Source: Tessaracoccus massiliensis (GTDB lineage Bacteria; Actinomycetota; Actinomycetes; Propionibacteriales; Propionibacteriaceae). From it: DNA of 64,000 nucleotides. Location: positions 62,001-126,000 of the forward strand of contig NZ_LN623539.1 in assembly GCF_000826065.2 (NCBI RefSeq). Direction: 5' to 3'. Under the pieces are notes generated by a model. It was not told the origin of the DNA. It did no database searches and was given only the letters and a program-made list of their open reading frames with translations. Made by a program: the position numbers and the translations under genes. This document shows positions 1 to 9,400 of the stretch, piece by piece (positions within the stretch are counted from its first letter, which is position 1; each line of letters opens with the position of its first letter).

Positions 1-136
1 CCGGGGAGCCGAGCCCGCCGGCGCCGATGACCAGCACCTTCGAGGCCAGGAGCTGCCGCTGCCCCTCGACGCCTATGCCGACCACGTCGATGTTGCGGAC
101 GTAGCGCTCGTGGTTGAGGTGCCCGGTCAGGGGCAT
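1..136 (-). CDS. moeB: MoeB/ThiF-family adenylyltransferase, N-terminal part (runs off the window)
   Basis: Only the first 45 codons are present; the rest lies beyond the left edge. The translated start carries the hallmark opening of ThiF/MoeB E1-like enzymes: an ERYVRNI segment, then VEGQRQLL, then VLVIGAGGLGSP, the glycine-rich nucleotide-binding turn. These enzymes adenylate the C-terminal glycine of a MoaD-type sulfur carrier so that it can be thiocarboxylated. The ATG overlaps the end of moaE by 10 bases, so the two are translationally coupled. With moaD, moaA, mobA and moaE nearby, a role in molybdopterin synthesis is the natural reading. A rhodanese-fused MoeZ cannot be excluded because the C-terminus is missing. 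Confidence 0.85.
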   Translation of the reverse strand, partial: MPLTGHLNHERYVRNIDVVGIGVEGQRQLLASKVLVIGAGGLGSP

Positions 137-543
137 GCCGACCACTCGTGGGTGCCGTCGGCGAGGAACTGCTTCTTCCAGATCGGCAGACGTTCCTTCG
201 CCGCGTCCACGAAGTCGGCGATGCAGGTGAACGCCTGCACGCGGTGCGAGGCGGCCACGGCGACGTAGAGGGCCACTCCCCCGATGTCGAGATGCCCGAC
301 GCGGTGCTGGGCCACGATCGCATGGACCCCTTCGCGGTCCTCGAACTCCCGGATGACCTCGGCCATCACGTCGCCGGCGGACGGGTGGCCGCTGTACTCG
401 ATGCCGGTGACCGACTTGCCGTGGTCATGGTTGCGCACCACACCGGCGAACGTCACGACGGCGCCTGCGCGGTCGTCGGAAACTGCTGCGAGCAGCGCAT
501 CGGTGTCGACGTCCTCGGACGTCACTCCAGGAAAACGGGTCAT
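127..543 (-). CDS. moaE: Molybdopterin synthase catalytic (large) subunit MoaE
   Basis: MoaE, with thiocarboxylated MoaD, converts precursor Z (cPMP) into molybdopterin in the cytoplasm. The protein has the family's core: an AVVTFAGVVRNHD strand-loop, then EYSGHPSA, then the late ERLPIWKKQF segment whose lysines correspond to the catalytic lysines of MoaE. Length (138 aa) is normal. I chose the ATG at 543 because AAGGTGG lies 8 bases before it; a GTG three codons earlier is in frame but has poorer spacing. It follows the narK pair and overlaps the next gene (moeB), making it a distal member of the nitrate locus, which needs Mo-bisMGD for NarG. Confidence 0.93.
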   Translation of the reverse strand: MTRFPGVTSEDVDTDALLAAVSDDRAGAVVTFAGVVRNHDHGKSVTGIEYSGHPSAGDVMAEVIREFEDREGVHAIVAQHRVGHLDIGGVALYVAVAASHRVQAFTCIADFVDAAKERLPIWKKQFLADGTHEWSACP

Positions 544-578
544 ACTCACCACCTTAGATCCTGGCTCGGACCCTCACC

Positions 579-658
579 GTGAGCAATTGGATAGGGTCAA
601 CGATTCCGTAACAGCGTTTCACCGGCGTGTCGCGCGACGACCCCATCCAATTGCTCAC
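579..658. other. Long inverted repeat between narK and moaE
   Basis: A 20-base arm (579-598) is repeated in inverted orientation at 639-658 with one difference, enclosing a 40-base loop. In a minus-strand transcript the single difference forms a G:U pair, so the RNA stem is unbroken; in a plus-strand transcript it is an A:C mismatch. That favours a structure selected in the minus-strand mRNA, between the distal narK gene and moaE. There is no U-run, so it is not a classical terminator. It may be an attenuator, an mRNA-stability stem or a processing site. Confidence 0.6.
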
Positions 659-681
659 CGACGTGACCACCGCAAGCGACA

Positions 682-2073
682 TCAGCTGGGCTTCGGCGCG
701 CCGGGGCGGGCGTAGCGCAGCCAGGTGATGACGATGCACACCACGGCGAACACGGCGCCGATGATGTAGAACACCGTCGGCGACATGAGGGTCAGGCCCA
801 CACCGAACAGGAACGGCCCGAACGCGGCGATGGCGGCGGTCCAGCCGATCACGCCGCCGGCCTGGCGGCGTTCGAAGATCATCGGCATCTGTTTGAACGT
901 GGAGGCGTTGCCGATGCCGGAGAACAGGAAGATGGCCAGCATGCCCCACAGGAACAGGGTGAACCCACTCTGGAGGGATTCGGCGCTGCTGTAATCCGGG
1001 GTGAGCGCGGGGATGGTCACGATGATGGAGGCCAGGATGCCGATGCCGGAGATGAGGGTCCAGACAGCGCCGCCCATCCGGTCTGTGAGTGGCGAGAACA
1101 GGACGCGGGCACCAGCCCCGACCAGGGGGCCGAGGAACACGAACTTCACCGGATCCGGCACGTTGTAGCCGTCGACCAGCAGTTGGGCGGTCTCGCCGGC
1201 CCCTTCGACGATCTGCGGGTTGGCCGCGCCGTACAGGTTGGCCATGAGCAGCCCGAACTGTGCGGACAGGCCGGAGAAGGTGCCGAACGTCATGATGTAG
1301 AGCAGCGTCATCAACCAGGTGTCGGGGTTGTTGAAGATGTCGAACTGTTGGCGGATGTTGGCCTTCACCGGCACGGATTTCAGCACGATGTAGGCCCAGA
1401 TGGCACCGACGAGGATGAACGGGATGTAGACCAGCGCGGAGTTCTGGTACCAGACGGTGACCGGGTCCTGCCCTGCGACGGACATCTGCTGCGAGCCGAG
1501 GAACGCGAACATGCCGAACGAGATCAGCCACGGGGTGAGCAGCTGCACCAGCGACACGCCGAAGTTGCCGATGCCGGCCTGCAGGCCGAGCGCGGTGCCC
1601 TGCATGCGGCGGGGGAAGAAGTAGGAGGTCGACGGCATGAAGCCGGAGAACGCGCCGCCACCGATGCCGGCGAGGAAGGCCAACGCCATCAGCCGCCAGT
1701 ACGGCACGTCGGGGTTGGTGACCTCGAAGCCCCAGCCCAGCACGGGCAGGATCAGCAGTAGCGTGGTCAGCGTGACCATCTTGCGGGTGCCGATCTTGGG
1801 TGGCAGCACCATCCAGATCAGGCGCAGGAGGCCGCCGGACAGGCCTGGCATGGCCGCCATCCAGTACAGCTGGGACTTGGTGAAACTGAACCCCAACGCA
1901 TTGAGTTTGGGGATGATCGCGCTGGGCAGAAACCAGGCGACGAAACACAAGGTGAGCGTGAACGTCGTCACGATGAGGGTGTGCCAGGCGAGCTTCTTGT
2001 CCCAGGTGGCTTCATCCTCGGGGTCCCAGGCGACGAGCCAGTCACCCTTGGTTTCAAGCTTGTCGGTGGTCAT
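682..2073 (-). CDS. narK: NarK-family nitrate/nitrite transporter (second copy)
   Basis: A 463-aa major facilitator superfamily protein with about 12 hydrophobic segments. The nitrate-signature glycine-rich helix is clear (GIGGGAFSGFMPSTSYFFP followed by GTALGLQAGIGNFG). The N-terminus has a longer cytoplasmic segment rich in acidic residues and tryptophan (WLVAWDPEDEATW) than the upstream copy. It overlaps the upstream narK by ATGA (2070-2073), so translation is coupled. Pairs of dissimilar NarK proteins are known, in which one imports nitrate by proton symport and the other exchanges nitrate for nitrite. This copy could be the exchanger, but the sequence alone does not prove which is which. 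Confidence 0.9.
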   Translation of the reverse strand: MTTDKLETKGDWLVAWDPEDEATWDKKLAWHTLIVTTFTLTLCFVAWFLPSAIIPKLNALGFSFTKSQLYWMAAMPGLSGGLLRLIWMVLPPKIGTRKMVTLTTLLLILPVLGWGFEVTNPDVPYWRLMALAFLAGIGGGAFSGFMPSTSYFFPRRMQGTALGLQAGIGNFGVSLVQLLTPWLISFGMFAFLGSQQMSVAGQDPVTVWYQNSALVYIPFILVGAIWAYIVLKSVPVKANIRQQFDIFNNPDTWLMTLLYIMTFGTFSGLSAQFGLLMANLYGAANPQIVEGAGETAQLLVDGYNVPDPVKFVFLGPLVGAGARVLFSPLTDRMGGAVWTLISGIGILASIIVTIPALTPDYSSAESLQSGFTLFLWGMLAIFLFSGIGNASTFKQMPMIFERRQAGGVIGWTAAIAAFGPFLFGVGLTLMSPTVFYIIGAVFAVVCIVITWLRYARPGAPKPS

Positions 2074-3407
2074 GCCTGCGCCTCCTTGGGCAGTTCGATG
2101 GTTCCGGCCAGCTCAGGAGTCTTGCCTTCCAGCATCCGGACAATGGTGACGTGCATCCAGACCGCGCAGATGCCGGTGAGGATGAAGATGACGAAGAAGG
2201 TGCTGCTGGGGAAGCCGGACCAGGTCTTCGAGTAGGCGAACAGAGGCGGGAGGATGAAGCCGCCCAGACCACCGAGCATGCCGACGAGGCCACCGACCGA
2301 GCCGACGTTGTCGGGGAAGTACTCGGGGATGTGCTTGAACACCGCGGCCTTGCCCAGGCCCATCGCGCAGCCCAACAGGAAGACCAGGATCACGAACCAC
2401 GGCAACGACATCATGTAATGGAGGTGGTCGGTGGTGGATCCGTTGGGGTGGGTGATGGTGATGAAGCCGTTGGGCATCATGAGCACACCGCTGGAGAACA
2501 GCATCAGGGCGAACGTCCAGTACATGACCGAACGGGCGCCCCACCGGTCTGACAGCCAACCGCCGACGGGGCGCAGCAGCGAGGCGGGGAAGATGAAGCT
2601 GGCCGTCAGCAGACCTGCCAACGCCAGGTCGATGTCGAAGTTGTCGACGTAGTACTTCGGCAGCCACGCCGACAGCGCCACGTAGGCGCCGAAGACGGCC
2701 ACGTAGTAGAGGCTGAAGCGCCACACCCGCACGTCTTTGAGGGGCTGCAGCATCTCCGACAGCGGCTTGGAACTGCCCGGTGCACGGTCCACGCGCGGCA
2801 CCAGCAGCCAGGTGGCGATGCCGGTGAGCACCAGCAGCAGCGCGTAGATGACGGGGATGAGCCGCCAGCCACCCTGAACGCCCAGGATCAGCGTGGAGCC
2901 CGCCGTCGCCGCGATCAGTCCGGGGCCGATGAACTTGGTGACCGACGCGCCGACGTTACCGGCGCCGAACACGCCGAGCGCCAGACCCTGACGGTCCTTG
3001 CCGTACCAGGCGGAGTTCCACGCGGTGCCCACGGAGAAGAGGTTGCCCGCGAAGCCCACGAGAAACGCCAGCACGAGCAACATCATGTAGTTCTGCGCCG
3101 TCGACACCAGGTAGGCCGGAATGGCGCAGGCGAACAGCAGGAACAAGGTGACCTTACGGCCACCGATGCGGTCCGTGATGATGCCGGCGGGCAGCCGCCA
3201 CATCGACCCGTTGAGGACGGCCACGGCCGAGACCCAGCTGAGCTGTTCATCGGTGAGGCCCAGTTCCTGCTGGATGGGGATGCCCAGGATGCCGAACATC
3301 AACCACACCGCGAACATCAATGTGAACGCGATGGTGGACATCGTCATGACGCGGCCGGCGCCCTTGCCCGTTTCGTGAATGGGCGCGACCTCAATGAGCT
3401 TGCTCAA
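2070..3407 (-). CDS. narK: NarK-family nitrate/nitrite transporter (first copy)
   Basis: A 445-aa MFS transporter whose signature segments differ from its neighbour: FLVGFAGNLFSVGTAWNSAW and LALGVFGAGNVGASVTKF, resembling the type 1 (nitrate/proton symport) NarK group. It lies 51 bases after narI and overlaps the second narK by four bases. Placing both transporters directly after narGHJI provides uptake of nitrate for the cytoplasm-facing NarG active site and export of the nitrite formed. Assignment as NarK type 1 rests on the signature segments and is less certain than the family call. Confidence 0.9.
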   Translation of the reverse strand: MSKLIEVAPIHETGKGAGRVMTMSTIAFTLMFAVWLMFGILGIPIQQELGLTDEQLSWVSAVAVLNGSMWRLPAGIITDRIGGRKVTLFLLFACAIPAYLVSTAQNYMMLLVLAFLVGFAGNLFSVGTAWNSAWYGKDRQGLALGVFGAGNVGASVTKFIGPGLIAATAGSTLILGVQGGWRLIPVIYALLLVLTGIATWLLVPRVDRAPGSSKPLSEMLQPLKDVRVWRFSLYYVAVFGAYVALSAWLPKYYVDNFDIDLALAGLLTASFIFPASLLRPVGGWLSDRWGARSVMYWTFALMLFSSGVLMMPNGFITITHPNGSTTDHLHYMMSLPWFVILVFLLGCAMGLGKAAVFKHIPEYFPDNVGSVGGLVGMLGGLGGFILPPLFAYSKTWSGFPSSTFFVIFILTGICAVWMHVTIVRMLEGKTPELAGTIELPKEAQA

Positions 3408-3458
3408 CGAGCACCTCTTCTATTGTGTTCTGGCGGTGATCTGGAGTGGCGGGCAGAC

Positions 3459-4217
3459 TCAGCGTCGAGTCTGCTGCCGGTCGGGGGTACCGACGGGGTC
3501 CCAGCCGCGGCCGGTGCGGGTCTGCGACGACTCCCCCACCGGTCCGCGGGAGCGGTACACGATGTAGGGGCGGAACAGGTAGTGGAACGGCGCCGTGAAA
3601 GCGTGCACCAGGCGGGTGAACGGCGTGATGATGAACAGCGTCATGCCCATCAGCACGTGCACCTGGAACTGCCAGGTGGCGGCACCCATCGCCTCGACGT
3701 TCGGGTTGAACATGAACAGCGAGCGGAACCACACGGAGACGGTCTCGCGGTAGTTGTGCTCCTCGCCGGTGGCGTAGGTGCCACCGGTGAGCGTGGCCAC
3801 CATGCCCATGCCGACCACGCCGGCCAGCACGACGTACATGACCTTGTCGTTGACGGTGGTGGCAGCGAAGACGGAACCATGGGTGCGCCGACGCCAGATC
3901 AACATGACCAGCGCGACGCAGAGCGCCAGGCCCGCCAGTCCACCACCGACGAGCGCCACCGTGTGGTAGTTGTGCTGACTGATACCCACCCAGTCAGTGA
4001 ACGCCTTGGGAATGACCAGGCCCATGAGGTGCCCCATGAGCACCGCCAACAACGCGAAGTGGAACAGCGGTGAGGCGATTTTGAGCATCTTGGACTCGTA
4101 CAGCTGGGAGGAGCGCGTCGTCCACCCGAACTGGTCAAACCGGTAGCGCCAGATCAGTCCGCCGACCAGAACAATCACCATCAGGTAGGGAAGGATCCCC
4201 CAGAGCAAGATGTTCAT
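3459..4217 (-). CDS. narI: Respiratory nitrate reductase gamma subunit NarI (cytochrome b)
   Basis: A 252-aa membrane protein with five hydrophobic segments that binds two b-type hemes and passes quinol electrons to NarH. Histidines expected as heme ligands occur in the second helix (SPLFHFALLAVLMGHLMG) and in the late helix (QFQVHVLMGMTLF...RLVHAF). I chose the ATG at 4217 (MNILLWG), preceded by AAGGAAG at good spacing and overlapping the narJ stop as ATGA. Any longer version would run through narJ in another frame. The C-terminal tail after the last helix is polar and rich in arginine. Confidence 0.93.
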   Translation of the reverse strand: MNILLWGILPYLMVIVLVGGLIWRYRFDQFGWTTRSSQLYESKMLKIASPLFHFALLAVLMGHLMGLVIPKAFTDWVGISQHNYHTVALVGGGLAGLALCVALVMLIWRRRTHGSVFAATTVNDKVMYVVLAGVVGMGMVATLTGGTYATGEEHNYRETVSVWFRSLFMFNPNVEAMGAATWQFQVHVLMGMTLFIITPFTRLVHAFTAPFHYLFRPYIVYRSRGPVGESSQTRTGRGWDPVGTPDRQQTRR

Positions 4218-4828
4218 CGTGTACTTCCTTGGAGTTGTGGGTATGGCAGAAGGGTGGAGTTCAGGCCCACCGTTTCGGTGGGTGGGCCTTCGATCAGCGC
4301 CTGCACCTCGGCACGCGTCGCCGGGGAGGGCCCGCCGAGTTCGGTGCAGATGGCCGCGACGATGCCCGCCTGCGGCAGCTTGTCCTCGGCCAGGCCGATG
4401 CGCAGCAATTCCAAGGAGGCACGGTAGCGGTTGAGCAGACCCAGGCCCAGCTCGGGATGGCCGACGGCGGCGAACTCGAGCACCATGGGCAGGAAGTCCG
4501 GCAACTCGCCGGCGAGATCGACGAGCAGCCCGGACTCGCGGTAGGTCTGCTTGATGGCGGCCAGCACCTCGCCGCGACGGCGGGTGTCGCCGTCGGTCCA
4601 ATAGGTGAGATGCAACGCGTGCCGGCGGGACAGGTCGAACTCCTGCACGTGCCAGGACTGCAGTTCCATGATGGGCATGGAACGCAGGTGCGTGATTGTC
4701 GGGGCGAAAGCTGCGGCTGCCCGCGTCTGAGCCACCGCTGCTTCGATGAGGTCGAGCCGCTCGAGCAGCTCCTCATCCGGGTAGGTCAGCAGTAGGCCGG
4801 CAGCCTGGAAGACGACTTCGCGCATCAT
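4214..4828 (-). CDS. narJ: Nitrate reductase assembly chaperone NarJ (delta subunit)
   Basis: A 204-aa soluble chaperone of the TorD/DmsD-like fold that holds apo-NarGH until molybdenum cofactor and FeS clusters are inserted; it is not part of the final enzyme. Family features visible are FQAAGLLLTYPDEELL at the start, the SLSRRHALHLTYW-type segment (here DLSRRHALHLTYWTDGDTRRRG) and PDFLPMVLEFAA. It overlaps narH (ATGA) and narI (ATGA) at its two ends, giving strict coupling within narGHJI. There are two adjacent ATG codons at the start; either could be used. Confidence 0.93.
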   Translation of the reverse strand: MMREVVFQAAGLLLTYPDEELLERLDLIEAAVAQTRAAAAFAPTITHLRSMPIMELQSWHVQEFDLSRRHALHLTYWTDGDTRRRGEVLAAIKQTYRESGLLVDLAGELPDFLPMVLEFAAVGHPELGLGLLNRYRASLELLRIGLAEDKLPQAGIVAAICTELGGPSPATRAEVQALIEGPPTETVGLNSTLLPYPQLQGSTR

Positions 4829-6405
4829 GCCCCCGACGGATCGGTCTGGCGCGCCTTGGCGTCCGCGAAGCTCTCAATCGCCACGGGCACCGGGCGGCCA
4901 GAGGACGAACCGAACGGGCCGTCTCCGCCGGCACCGGGACCACCTTCGAAGTCCAGCGAGCAGCCCATCTCCTCGAGATTGTGGGCGTCTTCGTAGTGAG
5001 CTTTCGGGATGACGTAGCGCTCGTCGTACTTGGCGATGGCCAGCAGCCGGTACATCTGCTCCATTGCACCGGGCTCCATGCCGACGGCGTGCGCCAGTTC
5101 CGGTTGCCGCTCACGGCCCAACGTGACGTCACGCATGTAGGCGCGCATAGCGGCCAGCTTCTGCAGCACCAGGGTGACCACCTCTGCATCGCCCGCGGTG
5201 AAGAGCTCGGCGAGGTACTCCACCGGGATGCGCAGCGAATCGATGGCACCGAAGAGGTTGCCACCAGCCTCGGAGTCATGGCCCTGTTCCTTCAGGAGGT
5301 CCACGACGGGCGACAGCGGCGGTACGTACCAGACCATGGGCATGGTGCGGTACTCCGGATGCAGCGGCAGCGCCACCTTGAAGTGCTTGATCAGTGCGTA
5401 CACCGGCGACTTCTGGGCGGCCTCGAGCCAGTCAAGCGGAATGCCGTTGGCTTTCGCGTCTGCGATGACCTGCGGATCTGAGGGGTCCAGCATGAGGTCG
5501 AGTTGGGCCTCGTACAGGTCCTTCTCATCCGCCAGCGCAGCCTCGGTGACCTTGTCAGGGTCGTACAGGATGATGCCGATGTAGCGCAGCCGGCCAACGC
5601 AGGTCTCGGAGCACACCGTGGGCAGGCCCACCTCGAGGCGCGGGTAGCACATGGTGCACTTCTCGGCCTTGCCAGAGCGGTGGTTGAAGTAGATCTTCTT
5701 GTACGGGCAGCCGGTGATGCAGTGGCGCCAGCCGCGGCACTTGTCCTGGTCCACCAGCACGATGCCGTCCTCGGCCCGCTTGTAGATGGCACCCGACGGG
5801 CAGGCGGCCATGCACGACGGGTTGAGGCAGTGTTCACAGATGCGGGGCACGAAGAACATGAAGGTCTTCTCGTACTCCGCCTTGATCTGCTGGTTGGCCT
5901 CGTCGCGCAGCTTCTCCACGATCGGATCCTGCTCGATGGTCTCGTGGATACCGCCGAGCGAGTCGTCCCAGTTCGCGGAGGCCTTGATGGCCATGTCGTC
6001 GCCGGTGATCAGCGACTTCGGGCGGGCGACGGGGAAGTCGTCGCCCAGGGGCGCCTGGATGAGCTGCTCGTAGTCGTAGGTCCACGGCTCGTAGTAGTCA
6101 CCCAGTTCGGGTTGGACCGGGGAGGCGAAGATGCTCAGCAGCTTCTTGAACCGGCCGCCGGAGCGCAGCTTGAGCCGGCCGGACTTCGTGCGGATCCAGC
6201 CGCCCTGCCATTTCTCCTGGTCTTCGTAGCGGCGTGGGTAGCCCAGCCCGGGGCGGGTTTCGACGTTGTTGAACCAGACGTATTCGGTGCCGGCCCGGTT
6301 GGTCCAGGCCTGTTTGCACGTGACGGAACACGTGTGGCATCCGATGCACTTGTCCAGGTTCATCACCATGGCGACCTGGGCCATGACGCGGCGCTGCTTG
6401 GCCAT
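4825..6405 (-). CDS. narH: Respiratory nitrate reductase beta subunit NarH (FeS protein)
   Basis: A 526-aa electron-transfer subunit carrying one 3Fe-4S and three 4Fe-4S clusters. The cysteine groups are in order: CIGCHTCSVTCKQ near residue 20, CEHCLNPSCMAACPSG, CRGWRHCITGCPYKK and CTMCYPR...C. The tryptophan in CRGWRHC is the normal NarH feature of the 3Fe-4S site, not a loss. The start ATG shares one base with the narG stop (TGATG). A second in-frame ATG at codon 8 is possible. Length and the C-terminal region match the family. Confidence 0.95.
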   Translation of the reverse strand: MAKQRRVMAQVAMVMNLDKCIGCHTCSVTCKQAWTNRAGTEYVWFNNVETRPGLGYPRRYEDQEKWQGGWIRTKSGRLKLRSGGRFKKLLSIFASPVQPELGDYYEPWTYDYEQLIQAPLGDDFPVARPKSLITGDDMAIKASANWDDSLGGIHETIEQDPIVEKLRDEANQQIKAEYEKTFMFFVPRICEHCLNPSCMAACPSGAIYKRAEDGIVLVDQDKCRGWRHCITGCPYKKIYFNHRSGKAEKCTMCYPRLEVGLPTVCSETCVGRLRYIGIILYDPDKVTEAALADEKDLYEAQLDLMLDPSDPQVIADAKANGIPLDWLEAAQKSPVYALIKHFKVALPLHPEYRTMPMVWYVPPLSPVVDLLKEQGHDSEAGGNLFGAIDSLRIPVEYLAELFTAGDAEVVTLVLQKLAAMRAYMRDVTLGRERQPELAHAVGMEPGAMEQMYRLLAIAKYDERYVIPKAHYEDAHNLEEMGCSLDFEGGPGAGGDGPFGSSSGRPVPVAIESFADAKARQTDPSGA

Positions 6406-9400
6406 CAGTACTGCACCTCCTGCGAGCGGCGGCGCACGGTCGAGACGATGTCGCGTTGCACGCCGGTGGGGCCGATGTAGTTGAAGGCGTACGCCTGGTG
6501 GGCGTAGCCGCCGATGAGATGGGTGGCTTTCAGCAGGATGCGGGTCACCGAGTTGTGGATGCCGCCGCGGCGGCCGGTGGCCTCGGATTTGGGCACGTCG
6601 ATGGTGCGTTCCTGCGCGTGCTGCACGTAGGCGATGCCGTCGGGCAGCTTGGGCGTGACGACGGCGCGGGCGACGAAGACGCCGTTGGCGTTGGTCAGCT
6701 CGATCCAGTCGTTGTCCTTCACCCCGATCGAGGCCGCGTCGTTGACACTCAGCCAGGCTTGAGGTCCACCTCTACCCAGACTCAACATGAACAGGTTGTC
6801 CTGGTATTCGGAGTGGATGGACCACTTGTTGTGGACGGTGAGGTAGCGCACCGTGATGGCCTTCTCCCCCGTCGGGCCGATCTCCGGTTCACCATAGGCG
6901 GTGGACATGTCCAGCGGGGGCCGGAAGGTGGGCAGTTGCTCGCCCGCATCTGTCATCCAGTCGTGGTCCAGGAAGAAGTGCATCCGGCCAGACAGGGTGT
7001 GCCAGGGCTTGAGCCGCTCAACGTTGATGGTGAACGCCGCGTAGCGTCTGCCACCCGTCTCCGAGCCGGACCATTCCGGCGAGGTGATCACGGGTTGCGG
7101 CGCCTGTTGCGTCTCGACGAACGTGATGCGGCGGTGCTCCAGGCCCTCGGAGAGGTCTGCCAACTCGCGACCGGTCTTCTTCTCCAGCGTGCGGAAGCCC
7201 TGCGTCGCCAGCTCACCGTTGGTGGTGCCGGAGAAGATCAGGATGGCCTCGGCCAGGCGCTGGTCCGTGTTGATCGCGGGGCGGCCTGCGGCAGGGCCGG
7301 ACGGGTACACACCGTGCAGCTTGCCCAGCTGTTCCACCTGGTGCTTGACGTCGTAGTTGATGTTCTTGACGGTGAAGCCCAGCTCCTCGGCGAGGGGGCC
7401 GACCGTGAGCAGCTTGTCCGCGATGGCGGTGTAGTCCCGTTCCACCACCTGCAGCACCGGCATGTTGTGGCCGGGCACGCCGGGCACGTCGGTGTCGCGC
7501 CAATCCGGCACGGTACCGCCGGGCTGGGCAATCTGGCCCGGCGTGTCGTGCTGCATGGGCACCGCGACGATGTCCTTGCGCGTGTCGAGGCGCCCCTTGG
7601 CCAGTTCGGAGAACTTGGCGGCCAGGTCTGCGAACACGTCGAAGTCTGACCTGGTCTCCCATGGCGGGTCGATGGCCGGGGTGAAGGCGTGCACGTAGGG
7701 GTGCATGTCGGTGCTGGACAGATCGTACTTCTCGTACCAGGTGGCGGCCGGGAACACGATGTCACTGAGCAGCGTGGAACTGGTCATGCGGAAATCCGCA
7801 GTGATCAGCAGGTCGAGCTTGCCTTCGGGTGCCTCGTCATGCCAGGTGACCACTTCGGGCTTGAGGTCTGCTCCGTGCTGGTTCTCCATCACGTTGTTGT
7901 GCGTGCCGAGAAGGTGCTTGAGGAAGTACTCGTTGCCCTTGGCGGAGGAGCCGAACAGGTTAGAGCGCCACAGGATCATGGTGCGCGGCCAGTTCTGCGG
8001 CGCGTCGATGTCCTCCACGGAGCTCTTCAGCTCACCCGATTTCAGCTTGGCGGCCACATATTCCTGCGGGCTGGCATACTCGCCGGCGTCGACGGCGGCC
8101 TGCGCCTCGTCGGCCAGGTCCAGGGGGTTCTGGTCGAACTGCGGGTAGAACGGCATCCAGCCGAGCCGGTGCGACAGGGCCACCGAATCTGCGGTGTGCA
8201 TGCCGTCAAGGGCGCCCGTCGACAACGGGGACTTGATCCGGTCGGCGGAGAAACCGTCGGTGCGCCACTGATCCGTGTGCATGTACCAGTAGGCGGTACC
8301 GATCATGGTTCGCGGCGGGCGGGACCAGTCGGTGGCGTTGGCCATGTTGAACCAGCCCGTCATGGGGCGGCATTTCTCCTGGCCAACGTAGTGCGCCCAG
8401 CCGCCGCCGTTCTTGCCGATGCAGCCGGTAAGCATGAGCAGCGCCATGATCGAGCGATACGTGGTGTCGGCGTGGAACCAGTGGCAGATGCCGGCTCCGA
8501 TGATGATCATCGTGCGGCCCATGGATTCCTCGGAGTTCTGGGCGAACTCGCGGGCGGTGCGGATGCAGGCCTCGGCGGGCACGGAAGTGATCTCCGCCTG
8601 CCATGCGGGCGTGTACGGCGAGTTGACGTCGTCGTAGCCGTTGGCCCACACGCCGGGGAGGCCGTCGCGGCCGACGCCGTACTGCGCGAGCATGAGATCG
8701 AAGACGGTGGTGACCAGGTGGTCTCCGACCTTTCGGGCCGGCACACCGCGCTTGATGACGGAGCCCACGCCCTTGGGGTCCTCGAACACTGGCAGCGCAA
8801 CCTCCACGCCGTCGGCACCCGTCTCGTCGAGGAGGGTCATGGCGGGGTCGATGTCGCCCAGTTCCAGGTTCCAGAGGCCTGCGCCCTCGTCGTTGTAGCG
8901 GAAACCCATCGAGCCGTTGGGCACGGCTGGCGCCGATGTCGCCTTGTCCCACATCACGGTCTTGAACGCGGCATCCGGCTTGCTGGCGTGCTCCGGCAGA
9001 TCAGCCGCCGTGAGGAATTTGCCGGCGGTCAATCCTTGGCCGTTGGGATGGTCAACCAGCGTGATGAGCATGCCCAGATCCGTGTACTGCTTCACGTAGT
9101 CCTGGAAGTAGGGCACCTGCTTGTCGACGAAGTTCTCCTTGAGGATGACGTGACCCATCGCCATCGCAAGCGCGGCATCTGTGCCGGCTTGCGCGGGCAG
9201 CCATTCGTCGGCGAACTTCACATTGTCTGCGTAGTCGGGCGCGACGGTGATCACCTTGGTGCCGCGGTAGCGGACCTCAGCCATCCAGTGCGCGTCCGGG
9301 GTGCGGGTGACGGGAACGTTGGAGCCCCACATCATGAGGTAGGTGGCGTCCCACCAGTCGCCCGATTCCGGGACGTCGGTCTGGTCACCGAAGACCTGCG

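Noticed and set aside
5700-5745. Tryptophan instead of cysteine in a NarH cluster motif (CRGWRHC)
   Set aside because: This is the normal 3Fe-4S site of NarH proteins, not a lost ligand.
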